DNA of 64,000 bases from Tetradesmus obliquus. Lineage: Eukaryota > Chlorophyta > Chlorophyceae > Sphaeropleales > Scenedesmaceae. Both the position numbers and the translations under genes were made by a program. The notes beneath the pieces were generated by a model. The model had not been told where the DNA came from. It saw nothing but the letters and a program-made list of their open reading frames with translations, and ran no database searches. The stretch covers positions 5,802,501 through 5,866,500 of the forward strand of contig CP126198.1 in NCBI GenBank assembly GCA_030272155.1, in the 5' to 3' direction. Positions 36,598-47,641 of the stretch are shown piece by piece; the first letter of the stretch is position 1, and each line of letters opens with the position of its first letter.

Positions 36598-36680
36598 CCC
36601 TTCTCCCCCGCCTAAAACGCACTGGAGCCCAGCAGTGAGGGTGCCAGGCCCGCGTACAGCCCCGCTGCTAGCGTTGCTGC

Positions 36681-36717
<37 letters not shown>

Positions 36718-37581
36718 CTTCTCCCTCCCCCCCCCAAAAAAAAAAACTCACTGGAGCCCAGCAGGTGAGGGCGCCAGCCCAGCGTACAGCCCCGCTACTA
36801 GCGGTGCTGCTGCTGCTGCTGCTGCTGCCCTTCTCCCCCCTAAAACCCCCCCTTAAACTCACTGGAGCCCAGCAGCGAGGGTGCCAGCCCTGCGTACAGC
36901 CCCAGCCAGCCCTCACGCGCCACGATGGTGCGCACTGCGTCAACTGTGCCGCGGTACGCAGGCAGCGCACCAGGCAGCCCGTCTTGCACTGCAGCAGAGG
37001 TGGGGTATAACAGTTTTGTGCAGCACGAGCAGACCGGCTGCTACTCAGGATGCTGCACAGCCAGATGAGTCTCGCAGCTTGCTTGAAGGAGTGTGTACGT
37101 CTGTCGCTGGCAGGGTGTGCAGCCTGGTGCAGCGCATAGCGCAGCAGGTGCACAACATTTGTCTGCCCAGCACATGTTGCTGCTGCTGCTCCCCCCCCCC
37201 CCACACACACACAGCACCTGCTGAGTGCATGCTGCTGCTGCGGGGTGCTCACCCTGCAGGCGCGTCTTCACGACATCAAAGGGGTGCAACAGCAGCACGG
37301 CTGAGCAGCCCGCCACACCGCCTGCCACCAGGTGTGACCTGTGACATCGCAAAAGCACATACAGACATGACGTGCATGCTATTCAATGTGCAGAAGCCCG
37401 AGCTAGCAGGGGTGGCAGCATGCTGGCACTGGCAGCAGCAGCAGCAGCAGGGGTAGTAGCAGCAGCAGCAGCAGCATCAGGTGGATCCCAGAGTTACTCA
37501 CCATTGCTTCTCCTGCTGCTTCTCCGGCTGCTTCGAAGAGCTGCTGCTGCTTCCCTCGCTGGCGGTTGTGCGCTTCGGCAT
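34194..37581 (-). CDS. Folate/FAD-type carrier (FOLT / SLC25A32-like)
   Basis: Seven exons join in phase into 400 residues: 37502-37581, 37253-37338, 36863-36988, 35993-36126, 35465-35641, 35013-35186 and 34194-34619. The three carrier signatures are HPFDVVKTRLQ, TNPIWLMKTRLAL and STYPTQVIRSRLQQR. The Trp in the second signature (PIW) and the Gln in the third are characteristic of the folate, FAD, NAD and pyrimidine-nucleotide carriers. GSTVSWGAYLYLYERLK and TSHGAIQFAAYEELK closely match the FOLT/SLC25A32 branch. Such proteins sit in the mitochondrial or chloroplast inner membrane. A Ser/Lys/Gln-rich 26-residue leader and a Gln-rich C-terminal tail of about 65 residues are extra. The end of exon 3 with its donor is repeated five times. 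It is divergent from the Ctf4 gene. Confidence 0.88.
36361..36905 (-). repeat. Five tandem copies of the exon 3 end and donor
   Basis: The reverse complement of the exon end (coding GLAPSLLGS and the donor) starts at 36861 in the real exon and recurs at 36750, 36621, 36482 and 36372, with periods of about 110-140 bp. Units are separated by CTG tracts and C- or G-runs. Each copy keeps a donor-like GT. Confidence 0.9.
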
Positions 37582-38171
37582 GCGTGGTTTGCTCAATGCA
37601 CCCTATTCTGTGCTTGTGACGTGTGTGGGAGGCTATGCTGAGTGAGTGACCACGTTGAGGGCATGCGAGCCACGTGCACCGCAGTACTGCACGTTTCCAC
37701 AGTCGAAAGACACAAGTATGGGTTGCGTGATGCAGCAGGCTACAATGAGTGAGCAGCTAGGGCTGTGGCACCTTGGCTCAATGCAGCTTCGACGACGTCA
37801 GTAACCTCAGAATGCTTGCTACTGCTTGTGAAGGATTTTGTGCATTGTTATACGCACGGATCGACTGAGGAATGCTGGACACTGCTCGTCCCAGCTGTTA
37901 GTCACACGGCACTTGAATTTGTGACAAGCCCTGAGCTCCAGGGCCAACGCTCTATGTTCGTCATTATCAGACAACTATGTATACTGTAACCTGTTAGCTG
38001 TCAGTGACGCCCAGGAAGCTCCTTGGTTGAACACACATTAGCAGCAGAAATCGGGTGTGTGCATTTGAATTTGGCTCGGTGCGACCTCTGCAGAACACTT
38101 TTAAAGCAGATTTGTTTCAATTACATACGTTCCAGTTTACACCGTTTTGGAATCAGCGACAGCAGCGAAAC
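37582..38171. promoter_or_regulatory. Divergent intergenic region
   Basis: This 590-bp gap lies between the divergent carrier and Ctf4 start codons and should contain both promoters. No canonical box stands out. No exon recognised. Confidence 0.4.
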
Positions 38172-38851
38172 ATGGACGACTCAACACCGACAGGCAGCTT
38201 GCAGCTGCACCACGGACACTCTTCCGGGCATGTATCGGTCACATGGGCACGACTAGACGGCAGCTGGACAGCGATCACCAGCGGCAGCGATGGCAAGCTT
38301 GTTGCGCGCCATCCAAGGCAGGCCCAGGAGCTCAAGACAGCTACAAGCACGGACAACGCGCCTGTACACTGTCTGAGCATCACTCAAGATAGCAGCATGG
38401 CAGCCACGGGAGACGAGAGGGGCTACGTGCGGGTGAGGTTCAGGCCACTGCTGCTGGTGCTGCTGCTGCTGCTGGTGTTGTACAGCATTTCAGCAGCTGC
38501 GTGTGCGCTGAGGTTTCAAACTCCATGAGTTGCAAGAACATGCACCTACAAGCAAATCTGTCAAATACTCCGTGCAGCAGTTTGCACAGCTCTCTGCAAG
38601 CATGCATGCTGCTTTGCGGCGCACCAACCCCCACTGCGGGTGCACCAGCGTGTCAACTCCTCACACATCCACAAGGCTGCCTGCTGCAGACGTGGCAGCT
38701 GCCCGGCCTTACTCCCAGCGGCAGCAGCGCGGCCACGCGCTTCCAGCACCGGGCGGTGGCCTGCAGCTGGAGCCGGGACGGCAAGCTGCTGGCCACCACT
38801 GGCGATGATGGCCAAGTGAAGCTCATCACGGTGCCGGAGCACAAGGTGCGT

Positions 38852-38882
<31 letters not shown>

Positions 38883-39978
38883 AACCTGGAAGTGCAGGCA
38901 CAGCGGTTGCTTGATATGCGCCAGCAGCAGCACCTGCAATGCACCCTGACAGCAGCGCACCGCGTGCCCAGCATGACACAGGCAGGCAGGCTCCTCTCGT
39001 CACATGAGCACCATGCAGGTCATAGGCTGTGCTGCGCTCGCACATGGCTCAGCACTCGCCACGCGCACTGCCTTCCCCAGCACCACAGAGGCAGGCAGGC
39101 ACCTCTCACCAGTCGCAGCGCCAGCAGCAGCAGCATCACCACCACATGAGCACTGTACAGGCTAGCTGTGCAATGCTGCGCTCACGCATAGCTCAGCACC
39201 CGCTACGCCCACCGCCCTGCCCTGCCCTCGCTTGTCACCTCACCTGTGCCTTGTCAAACTGGCGTCAGGTGCGTCGCGTGCTGCGTGCTGAGGGTGCCGT
39301 GCTGCGTGGGCTGGCGCTGGACCCTGAGGGCGCCTTCGTGGCGGCAGCTGCATCAGACGGCGGGCTGTGGCTGTGGGAGGCGGCTGACGGCACGCAGGCG
39401 CACCGCGCACGAGGCCTGGCGGCCAAGGTGGGTGGCGGGGTGGGTGGCTGGGGAGGCATGGGTAGCTGCTGGTGGGGGCGCTGCTGTGCTTGGCTATGTG
39501 TGGCCGCAAGTTTCAGCTGTGCATGCTTGGGTGCACAGGCCTGTATGCAGCAGTGTTGTTGATCGAGTATTAGGCCGGAAGTTTTCTGGCAACGAACAAT
39601 TGCAGCGATGATGACTCCCTGGCTAACCAGCATTCTGACTGAGTGGTTGCTGCTGCCGTTGCTGTTGGTGCTGCGTTGCGCGTTGTACTGTGCTGCCGCA
39701 GGTTGACCACACATCCTCAGAAAGCCGCCAGCCACTGGCGTGGCACCCAGACGGCGGCACGGTGCTGGCAGTTGCGGGTGAGCACGAATAGCAGCAGCAG
39801 CAGCAGCAGCAGCAGTCGCCTGCCAGCACCTGGCGCAGCTGAGCATGCTCTTCTTGTTTAGCCAGAGCTGTACGCTGTATGCCTTCAGCGCAGTCCCGCG
39901 TGCACTTGTAGCAGCACCTGGTGCACGTAATTGAGGCGACCGCTGCTGCTGCTGCTGCTGCTGCTTTTGCTGCTGCTT

Positions 39979-40028
<50 letters not shown>

Positions 40029-42255
40029 GCGCGAGAACGACGTGGTGCTGCTGGAGCGGCTGAGCTGGCAGCCTCTGGAGCACGGCGGCTACCTGGCTGG
40101 GGGCCATGCCAGCAGCATCACGGCGCTGGCCTTCTCACCCAACGGTGAGGCAGCAGGGGGCTGGCCAGCAGCAGCAGGCAGCAGCGACCCTACATGGCAC
40201 AGTGGCGGGTGTACATGCCACAGCGGGCGCAGCTTGCTGCAAGGGACGGCTTGCCGTAGTGCCCGCAGCGATCAACAGCTGCAACTAGGATCTTTGCCGC
40301 ATTCCAGCAGTTGCAGTCGGAGGCATGTTTTGGAGGCAGCAGCAGCTGGGCGCACACCATGCTCACGGACAACGCTTGCGCAGCTGGCAGCGACCGTCAA
40401 TGTCTCACTCTCTTGCATCCCAATTTGTTTTGCTGTCGCAATTGCCGCCGCCTGCTTGCCTCCTCTGCCAGGCATCTACCTCGCGAGTGGCGACAGCGAT
40501 GGCAAGGTGGCGGTGTGGATGGTGGACAAGGCGGTGCAGGTGGGGGTTAGGGGGGGGGGAGGAGGGGGGGGGGCGCCAGTGCAGCTGTATGCAGCCATAT
40601 GGGGCTACTGCTGTGTGCAGGCGCAGCGCAACTGATGTGTAACTGATCAGGCTGCCGCTTGTATCACTGGCAGCTGGCTGAAGCACATGGCCCATCTATG
40701 TTGCAGCTGCTCAGCAGACTGCCACAGCATCAAGGATGCACCACTGTGTGGCATGGGATCTCCCCTGTTGCTAGCAGGGCCTTGCCATGCGGCTGCCTGC
40801 CACCCTCACCTCCCCTTTCCCTGCCTGCCCTGGCTCTTGTTGGCCGCAGGTGTCATGGCAGCAGGCACCGGCTGGCGTGACCAGCATCGCGTGGCACCCG
40901 CAGAACAACGCGCTGCTGCTGGGCTGCGCTGATGGCCAGTATGGGCTGTGGGTGGGGCCACTGGCGCAGCAGCAGCAGCAGCAGCAGGGTGGCGCGGCAG
41001 GCAGCCAGCTGCCCAGCCCCTGGCAGCCCATTGATGATGTGCTCAAGGAGGCAGATGCGGCGGCTGCAGGTGGGGCGGGGCAGAAGGCGTGCACTGTTTG
41101 CAGCTGTGAAATGTGGTGGGAGGGGGGGTGAGATGGTGGCGATAGTCGGGCGCTGCGGCAGTGTTGGTGGCTTGCGCTGAGTATGGCAGCAGCTGGAGCG
41201 TGGCATGGTGCAAGGCTGGCCTGGTCATGCTTGTGCTGCTTGCTAGTGCTATCGGCTGCTGCTGAAGCGTAGCAGCCAGATGCGGCTTGCCTGCATGCGC
41301 TGGGCTGCCGTGGCTGCCCACGCCTGCACTGTCAAGTACTGGTCACTCACGTGCAGCTGTGTGACCCATTGTTCTTGCTGCTGCTGCTGCTGCTGCTGCC
41401 AGATGCTGTCAAGGTTGATGAGGCTGGCGATGATGATGATGAGCTGGCAGAGCTGGAGGATGAGGATGCTGATGGTGATGGTGGGGCGCCTGCGGTCATC
41501 AAGCGACGGGGGCTCAAGAGCAGGGCGGGCGCGCCTGCAGCGTCATCGGCAGGTGCGCCTGCACACGCCAGCGCATGCCTGCTGCCGCTGTTGCTGCACT
41601 GTATGGCACTTCGCCTCCGCTCTGTGCCTGTCTTGCCTGCTCGCCTATTCTTTCAGCAGCAGCAGCAGCTGTCTCACCTGGTGTCTGTGTGTGCGCTGCT
41701 GCACCTTGTCAGGCGGCGCTGCTGACAGCCTGGCAGGCCTGGATGACCTGCTCGACGACCTCGACGCAGCAGCAGGCGGCGCGGCAGCAGCAGCAGCAGC
41801 AGCAGACCCGGCAGGCCGCGCAGCGCCTAGGTGGCGGCCCGCGCCGCCTCCCCCAAAGCCGCAGGCCGCTGTTCACCCTGGCAACACGCCGGCGCCTGCT
41901 GCTGGGTGTGGTGCTGGCGGGCGCTTCCTGGCGTACAACAGCCTGGGCTGCGTGGTCAGCAAGGCGGTTGATGACCACCACGTGGTGGAGGTGAGGGGGG
42001 GGGGGTGGAAATGGGGCAGGGGGTGAACGGGCGTGGGGTGTTGCTGCAGATAGGGCAGGGCGCAGGACAGGCGCCAGGGTAGGGCGTGGACAGAAGGGCA
42101 CCTGCTGTTGCTGAAGGCGTGCTGCTGAGGGAGCTGTGCGTGCGGGCTCCAAAATGAATGATTGTTTTGCATGCCGTGTGCGCCGCATACTGCTGGCGAC
42201 GGCATTGATATTCCCTCCCTGCTGCCGCAAGCCCCTCACACGGTTACCTCTTCTG

Positions 42256-42311
<56 letters not shown>

Positions 42312-45300
42312 GTTTTTCATGTGCTGCGTCCAGGTCACCTTCCACGACACGGCCAAGCACCGTGCGCGCGTGCCCACGCTGACAGACTTTTACGACTTCT
42401 TCGCGGCGGCGCTGGGCCCGCGCGGCGTGGCCTACATCAGCGCAGCAGCAGGGCCACAGCAGCCCTCCATGCTGGTGAGGCATGTTGCTGTAGGTGCTAA
42501 CTACGAAATTGATGCTGTGCACATGTGCGGACATGCTGCAAGAGCGTCAGCACTATTTGGCATGCACAGCATGGCATTCCCGCACAAGCAGCATGCTGCG
42601 TTTTCACACACGCTCACAACATGGTTACTCCTCCAAGCTCTTGTGCTCATGACATGACCGCCGCTGTGCTGCTGCCGCGCCCCGCAGGTGTACCGCTGCT
42701 TTGAGTCATGGACGCCCGGCAGCGACTGGAGCGTGGCGCTGCCTGACGGGGAGGAGGCGGCGGTGGTGGCGGCAGGTGAGGACCGGCGGCTGCATGGTGG
42801 CAGGTCGCTGGGTGATGCACTTGCTGGCCATGGTGATCATTTTGCTGAGTCAAGCATGGTCATGCCAGCTGCCATTGTGGCCTGCATCTGTGGGGTGCTG
42901 CTGCTTGTGTATGACGCTGCTGTGCTGCATGTACTGCTGCTGCAGGCAGCAGCGTGGTGGCTGTTGCCACCAGCAGGCGGCTGCTGCGGCTGTACTCCCA
43001 CGCGGGCCGCCAGCTGGCAGTGCTGGGCCTGCAGGGGCAGCCCGTGGCGGCAGCAACGCCAGGTGGGTAGGGGCGCAGCAGCCAGCGCGACAACAGAAGA
43101 GCATGATGCACTAGCGCCTGCTGGTCAGCACGATGCATAACTTGTACCACCTGTGGAACACCTCTAAGGCAGGCACATGGTTAGGAGCGGCACGCTGGCA
43201 CTTGCACCCCGGTTAAGAGCACACGCTGGCACTTACAACCCGACAGCAGTGACAGCGCAGCAGCTGTGCATGTGGTGGTCGCATCAATGCTCTCCAGGTG
43301 CTGCCGCCAACCTGCTGCCTGCTGTGCTGTGCTGCTGCTGCTGCTGCTGCTGCTGTGCAGACCCTGGCCACCTGGCTGAGCCAAGCTCATCACTGGCTGC
43401 GTCCAGACAGCACCTGCTGGGCCTGGTGTGGGCGGCAGGGCCCCCGGTAGACGGCTGCGGCACACAGCAGCTGCAGTACGCGGTGAGCAGCAGCTGCAGC
43501 GTGCTGGCAACTGGAACCTGCTGGCGCAGCGCGCAGGGAGGCAAGGGCCAGCAGCAGGTGCACGTCTAGAGTTGATGCGCTGCATGCCACATAGCTGAGA
43601 GACACCGTCCTGCACAGGTGCGCTGATCAGGCTGCTGGGCTTCACTGCCGCTGTGCTGCTGTGCTGTTGCAGGTGTACGACGTGTCGCGTGCTGTGCAGT
43701 GCTGCTGCGGGCCGCTGGTGCTGTCGCCCGGGGCCAGCCTGGCCTGGCTGGGCTTCAGCAGGGAGGGACTGCTGGCGGCAATGGACAGGTGGGGGGGGGA
43801 GGGGGGGGCGGGGGGGGGGGGGGGACGTAATGCGCTGCAGCTGCCAAGTTGCACAGCAGGGAGGGGCTGCTGGGGACATCTGGGAGTAGATACGTGGGTG
43901 GGTGTATGTGTGTGTGGTGCGCTGCAGCTGCCAAGTGGCACAGCTGGAAATGCATTTGGCTGTGCTTGCAGCCAGTGGGCCAAGGGCCACAGACGGCACA
44001 TATATCTGCCGCTGACCTCCGTGCCAGCTGTTGCGCATCTACCTTGCTATTGTATGAAGACGCTGTAGCTGACCTGCTGCCGTGGTTGATGTGGCCACAT
44101 GCTCCCCGCAGCGCTGGCGTGCTGCGGCTGCGCAGCCCCGAATGGGGCGGGGCCTGGGTGCAGCACCTAGACGCGCCAGCAGCGCGCGCAGCCACGGGCT
44201 CTGAGGCCCCCCTGTGGCCTGCCTGGCTGGAGGTGGGCAGCTTGATGGCAGTGGTCAACAGCAGCAAGGCGCCACACCCGCAGGTGCGGTGCGGCAAGCA
44301 GATGCAGTTGCGCGGTTTGGAGCCTGCCTGTGTGCTGCCTGGGGCGTTGAGTTGTGTGCCGCGCTGTGGCAGCGCTCTGCAGCAGGCCGCATTGCTGGCC
44401 AGCCACCTCGGCCCGTCATGACTGCCATGCCTGACTTGCCGCACGTACACACAAAACAACACTTCGCAAGCACAGCGTTTGTGGCTTGTTGCACTGCCGC
44501 ACAATGCATGATATAAGGTGGTCTATTGTGTTCACTCTTGTTCTTTCTGGTCTCAAACCATGCGTTCACCCCGCTGTGGCCCATACCACGGAAATTGGCG
44601 CCAGGACGCGCACGTCACCATCTCCTTGTATCCTCTCTCACATGTGCCGCAGGTGTCACCGCGCCCGCTGATCACGCCTGTGCCGCTGGGCCTGCCTGGC
44701 GCGCCCGCTGACGCAGCGCCAGGGGGTGCACTGGAGGAGGAGGGCATGCGCCTGGCGCTGGCAGCAGCAGCAGTGGCAGCGGCAGCAGACGCGGCAGAGG
44801 GTGAGGGGCTGCGGTGGCAGCTGGCAGGGGACTGCAGCAGCAGGAGCGTGCAGTGGCTGATATGAGAGAGGATAGTTACATGTGGGTCTGCTCAGCTGCG
44901 CTACCAGCCAGGCAGCAGCCATGTTTCTGCGGGCAGCAGCATGGTGTGGCAAGCTGGCGCAGGGCACGCTGCTGCTTTTTGCATTGGCATTGCCTCACCC
45001 CTCTGCTGCTGCTGCTGCTGCTGCTGCAGGGGCTGATGATGCCGAGGCGTTGGCTGCTGATCTGGCTGCGCAGCGCACTGAGGCGGACAAGGCGGGGCTG
45101 CGCCTGTTCAACGCCTACCTCAAGGCGGGGCGGCAGGGGCGGGCCCTGGAGGCGGTGGGGGCGCTGCACCACACACGCAGCATAGAGGGTGAGCAGATCT
45201 GCATAGCAGCAGCGCCGCTGTGAGGCGCGTGTGGCGCTTTTGCGCAGCAGCGGGTGCATTGCGCGTAGCTGGCACTGACATCATGTCGTGCTCTCCATGC

Positions 45301-45347
45301 GTAGTGTAGACATCTGCCGTGCTCACGCATCTGCACATGCTTACACA

Positions 45348-45380
<33 letters not shown>

Positions 45381-46177
45381 CCCTCCCCCAGGTGCGCTGA
45401 AGCTGGCCAACCACCACCACCTGCCCAGCCTGGCTGAGCGCATCAGCGCCTTCCTGGAGCAGCGCCTGCACTGGGAGGACCAGCAGCAGCAGCAGCAGGT
45501 GGGAAGACTGGGAGGAGAGGAAGGGGCAGGACTTGCCAGCTGCAGCCATGTGGGCGCTGTGATGCCAGCTGTTGCGTGACTGGTGGTGGTGGTGGTTGGG
45601 TTGCTGGCTGTGTGCGATGGCGTGAACTGTGCCTGTTGCTGGCGCAGGCTGCTGTGTGCAGCGTGCTGCTGTTTGCGGCGGGTGATGCCGTGCATCATGG
45701 ATTGTTGAGTTGGCATGCGTTTAGTCCTGCGTGGTGGCAACTGCTGAATGCTTTGACTTGAGTTTTGGTAACAGGTGAGGAGGTTGTATGCAGCTGCTGC
45801 ACAGCCGATTATCAATGCGCCCACTTGTGCACACTCCCTGTCTTCTGTTGTGCTTGCAGGCGTTGCTGGCGCAGCAGCAGCACTCGCATGAGTGGGCAGC
45901 AGCAGGCGACGACATGCAGACGCAGCAGGACCAGCACGACGCCTCACAAGCAACGGCTGCTGACGCGCCAGCGGCACCCAAGGCAGGCTCTGGCGGCAGC
46001 AGCGGGGGCGGCAGGCAGCCGGGCGCTGCCATGTTTGGGGCAGCAGCCGGCAGGGCAGGCACAGCAGCAGCATCAGCAGCCGGGCAAAAGCGCAAGCCTG
46101 CCGGCATTGATGCTGCATTGGGCAGCAAGGCGGGTGGCGGCGGCAACCCCTTTGCGCGCAAGAAGGCGGCAAAGTGA
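38172..46177 (+). CDS. CTF4: Replisome scaffold Ctf4 / AND-1 / WDHD1
   Basis: Nineteen exons join in phase into 990 residues: 38172-38432, 38690-38845, 39269-39427, 39702-39777, 40028-40144, 40472-40539, 40850-41069, 41403-41552, 41713-41990, 42334-42474, 42688-42775, 42946-43062, 43361-43482, 43673-43788, 44112-44283, 44653-44800, 45030-45188, 45392-45498 and 45860-46177. The N-terminus is a WD40 propeller (SWSRDGKLLATTGDDG, ALDPEGAFVAAAASDGG, ASGDSDGKVAVW, AWHPQNNALLLGCADGQ). An acidic linker follows (DDDDELAELEDEDADGDGG). The SepB-type propeller then matches the family: VTFHDTAKHRARVP, CFESWTPGSDWSVALPDGE, LAWLGFSREGL and SAGVLRLRSPEWGGAW. The helical C-terminal region ends in NPFARKKAAK. 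Ctf4 trimers link the CMG helicase to polymerase alpha and cohesion factors at replication forks. No HMG box is seen, unlike animal WDHD1. TGTAA at 46400-46404 may end the transcript. Confidence 0.88.
38965..39250 (+). repeat. Diverged ~150-bp duplication in Ctf4 intron 2
   Basis: The order ACA-GAG-type start, GGCAGGCAGG, CCTCTC, CACATGAGCAC, GCTGCGCTC and CTCAGCAC appears twice (about 38968-39070 and 39077-39225) with many changes. It lies just upstream of exon 3. Confidence 0.55.
40540..40575 (+). repeat. G-run directly after a Ctf4 donor
   Basis: The intron after exon 6 begins GTGGGGGTTAGG and runs through two G-tracts of nine or more. Similar sense-strand G-runs follow the donors after exon 9 (41991-42005) and exon 14 (43789-43826). 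Confidence 0.9.
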
Positions 46178-46350
46178 GCAGCACGCTAGCGGGTGCAGGG
46201 GTTTTTGCGCTCCTGCGGAGCTAGCAGCAGCGCTGCTGTTGCCAAAGGCAGTGCATCACTGGCCCCCCAGGGCGGGGTTAGTTCTCTACTGTTGACGTGT
46301 GCATGTCACTGGCTAACTCTAGCTGCTGTTGTTTTGTTTGTGTTTTCTCT

Positions 46351-46386
46351 TTGCCCATGAGCCTGTCATTGGCTCCCCAAACGGGC
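46351..46386 (+). repeat. Dispersed ~36-bp motif, copy C
   Basis: Begins TTGCCCATGAGCCTGTC and ends CAAACGGGC, 174 bases after the Ctf4 stop and just before its putative TGTAA signal. It is followed by GATTTGACCCGT, which could pair with ACGGGC. Confidence 0.5.
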
Positions 46387-47531
46387 GATTTGACCCGTGT
46401 GTAACTTTCACCGGCTAGTAATACTACCGCTGCAAGTCCCAGCTTCAGGGGCGCCCGCGCCTGACCTGCTGGTGGATTTGCCATCATGCGTTGGATGCAC
46501 GTGTGTGTGTGTGTGCTTCAATCGCAGCACAACAGGTACTGCATGTGAGTACGGCTCCTCCAACCGTACTTGTACATGTACCTGACACACGTGTGTTGTA
46601 CACAGCCACTGGCGTGACCCATGCGGCGCATTGTGCCAGCATCCTGCAGGCTGCAATGTATGCACACACACCCTTGCAAACTACGCTTCACCCACATGAT
46701 GGGGGCTGCATGCAGTTGCAGTGCACACCAATCTGCTCACCAGACAACGGATGTGCTGTACCGTCACAGCTTGCATGGTGGCCAAGAAACTGGTATGGCA
46801 CAGCTATACGATGCATGACCCTCACTGCGCATCAATGCTGTGCACATGATACCGTGCCTACAACATTCAACCTGCAAGCTGTCCATGATACAACAGCAGC
46901 ACGTGTTTGGTGACCGTGGCAGGCCATTCAGGTTGCACAGGAGAAAAGTGCCCCACAGCCTCAGAGATTTGAAGCCTCGGCGGCTTATAGATGTCATGCT
47001 GCAGAAGAACAGCACGTGCACTGTCATGATACATTATCGGCAAGTTGCTGCGAGACTATACACAGGAGACTGTAGCACCATGTCGATGTCGCTGACACGC
47101 CAGTTCCGTCGTGACAACACTCGCCGCCTTGCGAAACAATGTTAAATGAAATGCCTTGTAGCAAAGCTGATGTGTCGCATGTCTTGGGCAACCCGTCGCG
47201 CTTGCGCAGAGCTTGCCGCCAAATTGCGCCCAAAGCAGTGCTGCTGCTTTACTCAAGGGCCTTCCCAAAGTATGCCCTCCTTACTGGTTCCGGCCTCAGA
47301 ATATGCTTTTCTATACTTGTTGCGTTGCTTTTATGCATTCACAGCTGAGCACACAGGTATGCTTGCTGCCACATATGCTGACGTGTCGACGGCAGTCTCG
47401 TCGTAGTTGGCCACGGGCCTGGGGAGGGGGTATATAATCACGTCCAGCAGTGTTCTGTGACAGGTACAAGAAGTAGGTGCAGTCCACAAGTATTCAATGA
47501 CGACTCACTGTTTCAATGTGCTGTGTGCCTG

Positions 47532-47641
47532 ATGTCCGTGCCGCTGTGTGGCCGGGCAGCAGGTGCAGGGGCTGGCAGGTGTGCCTATGTCCGTGCCGCT
47601 GTGTGGCCGGGCAGCAGGTGCAGGGGCTGGTGGCATGCCCC
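47532..47641 (+). repeat. 55-bp tandem duplication
   Basis: The stretch beginning ATGTCCGTGCCGCTGTGTGG and ending in GCAGGTGCAGGGGCTGG occurs at 47532 and 47587. A weaker pair, CACCCGTTGGCGGT followed by GGTGAG, lies at about 47656 and 47831. No gene is recognised around it. Confidence 0.85.
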
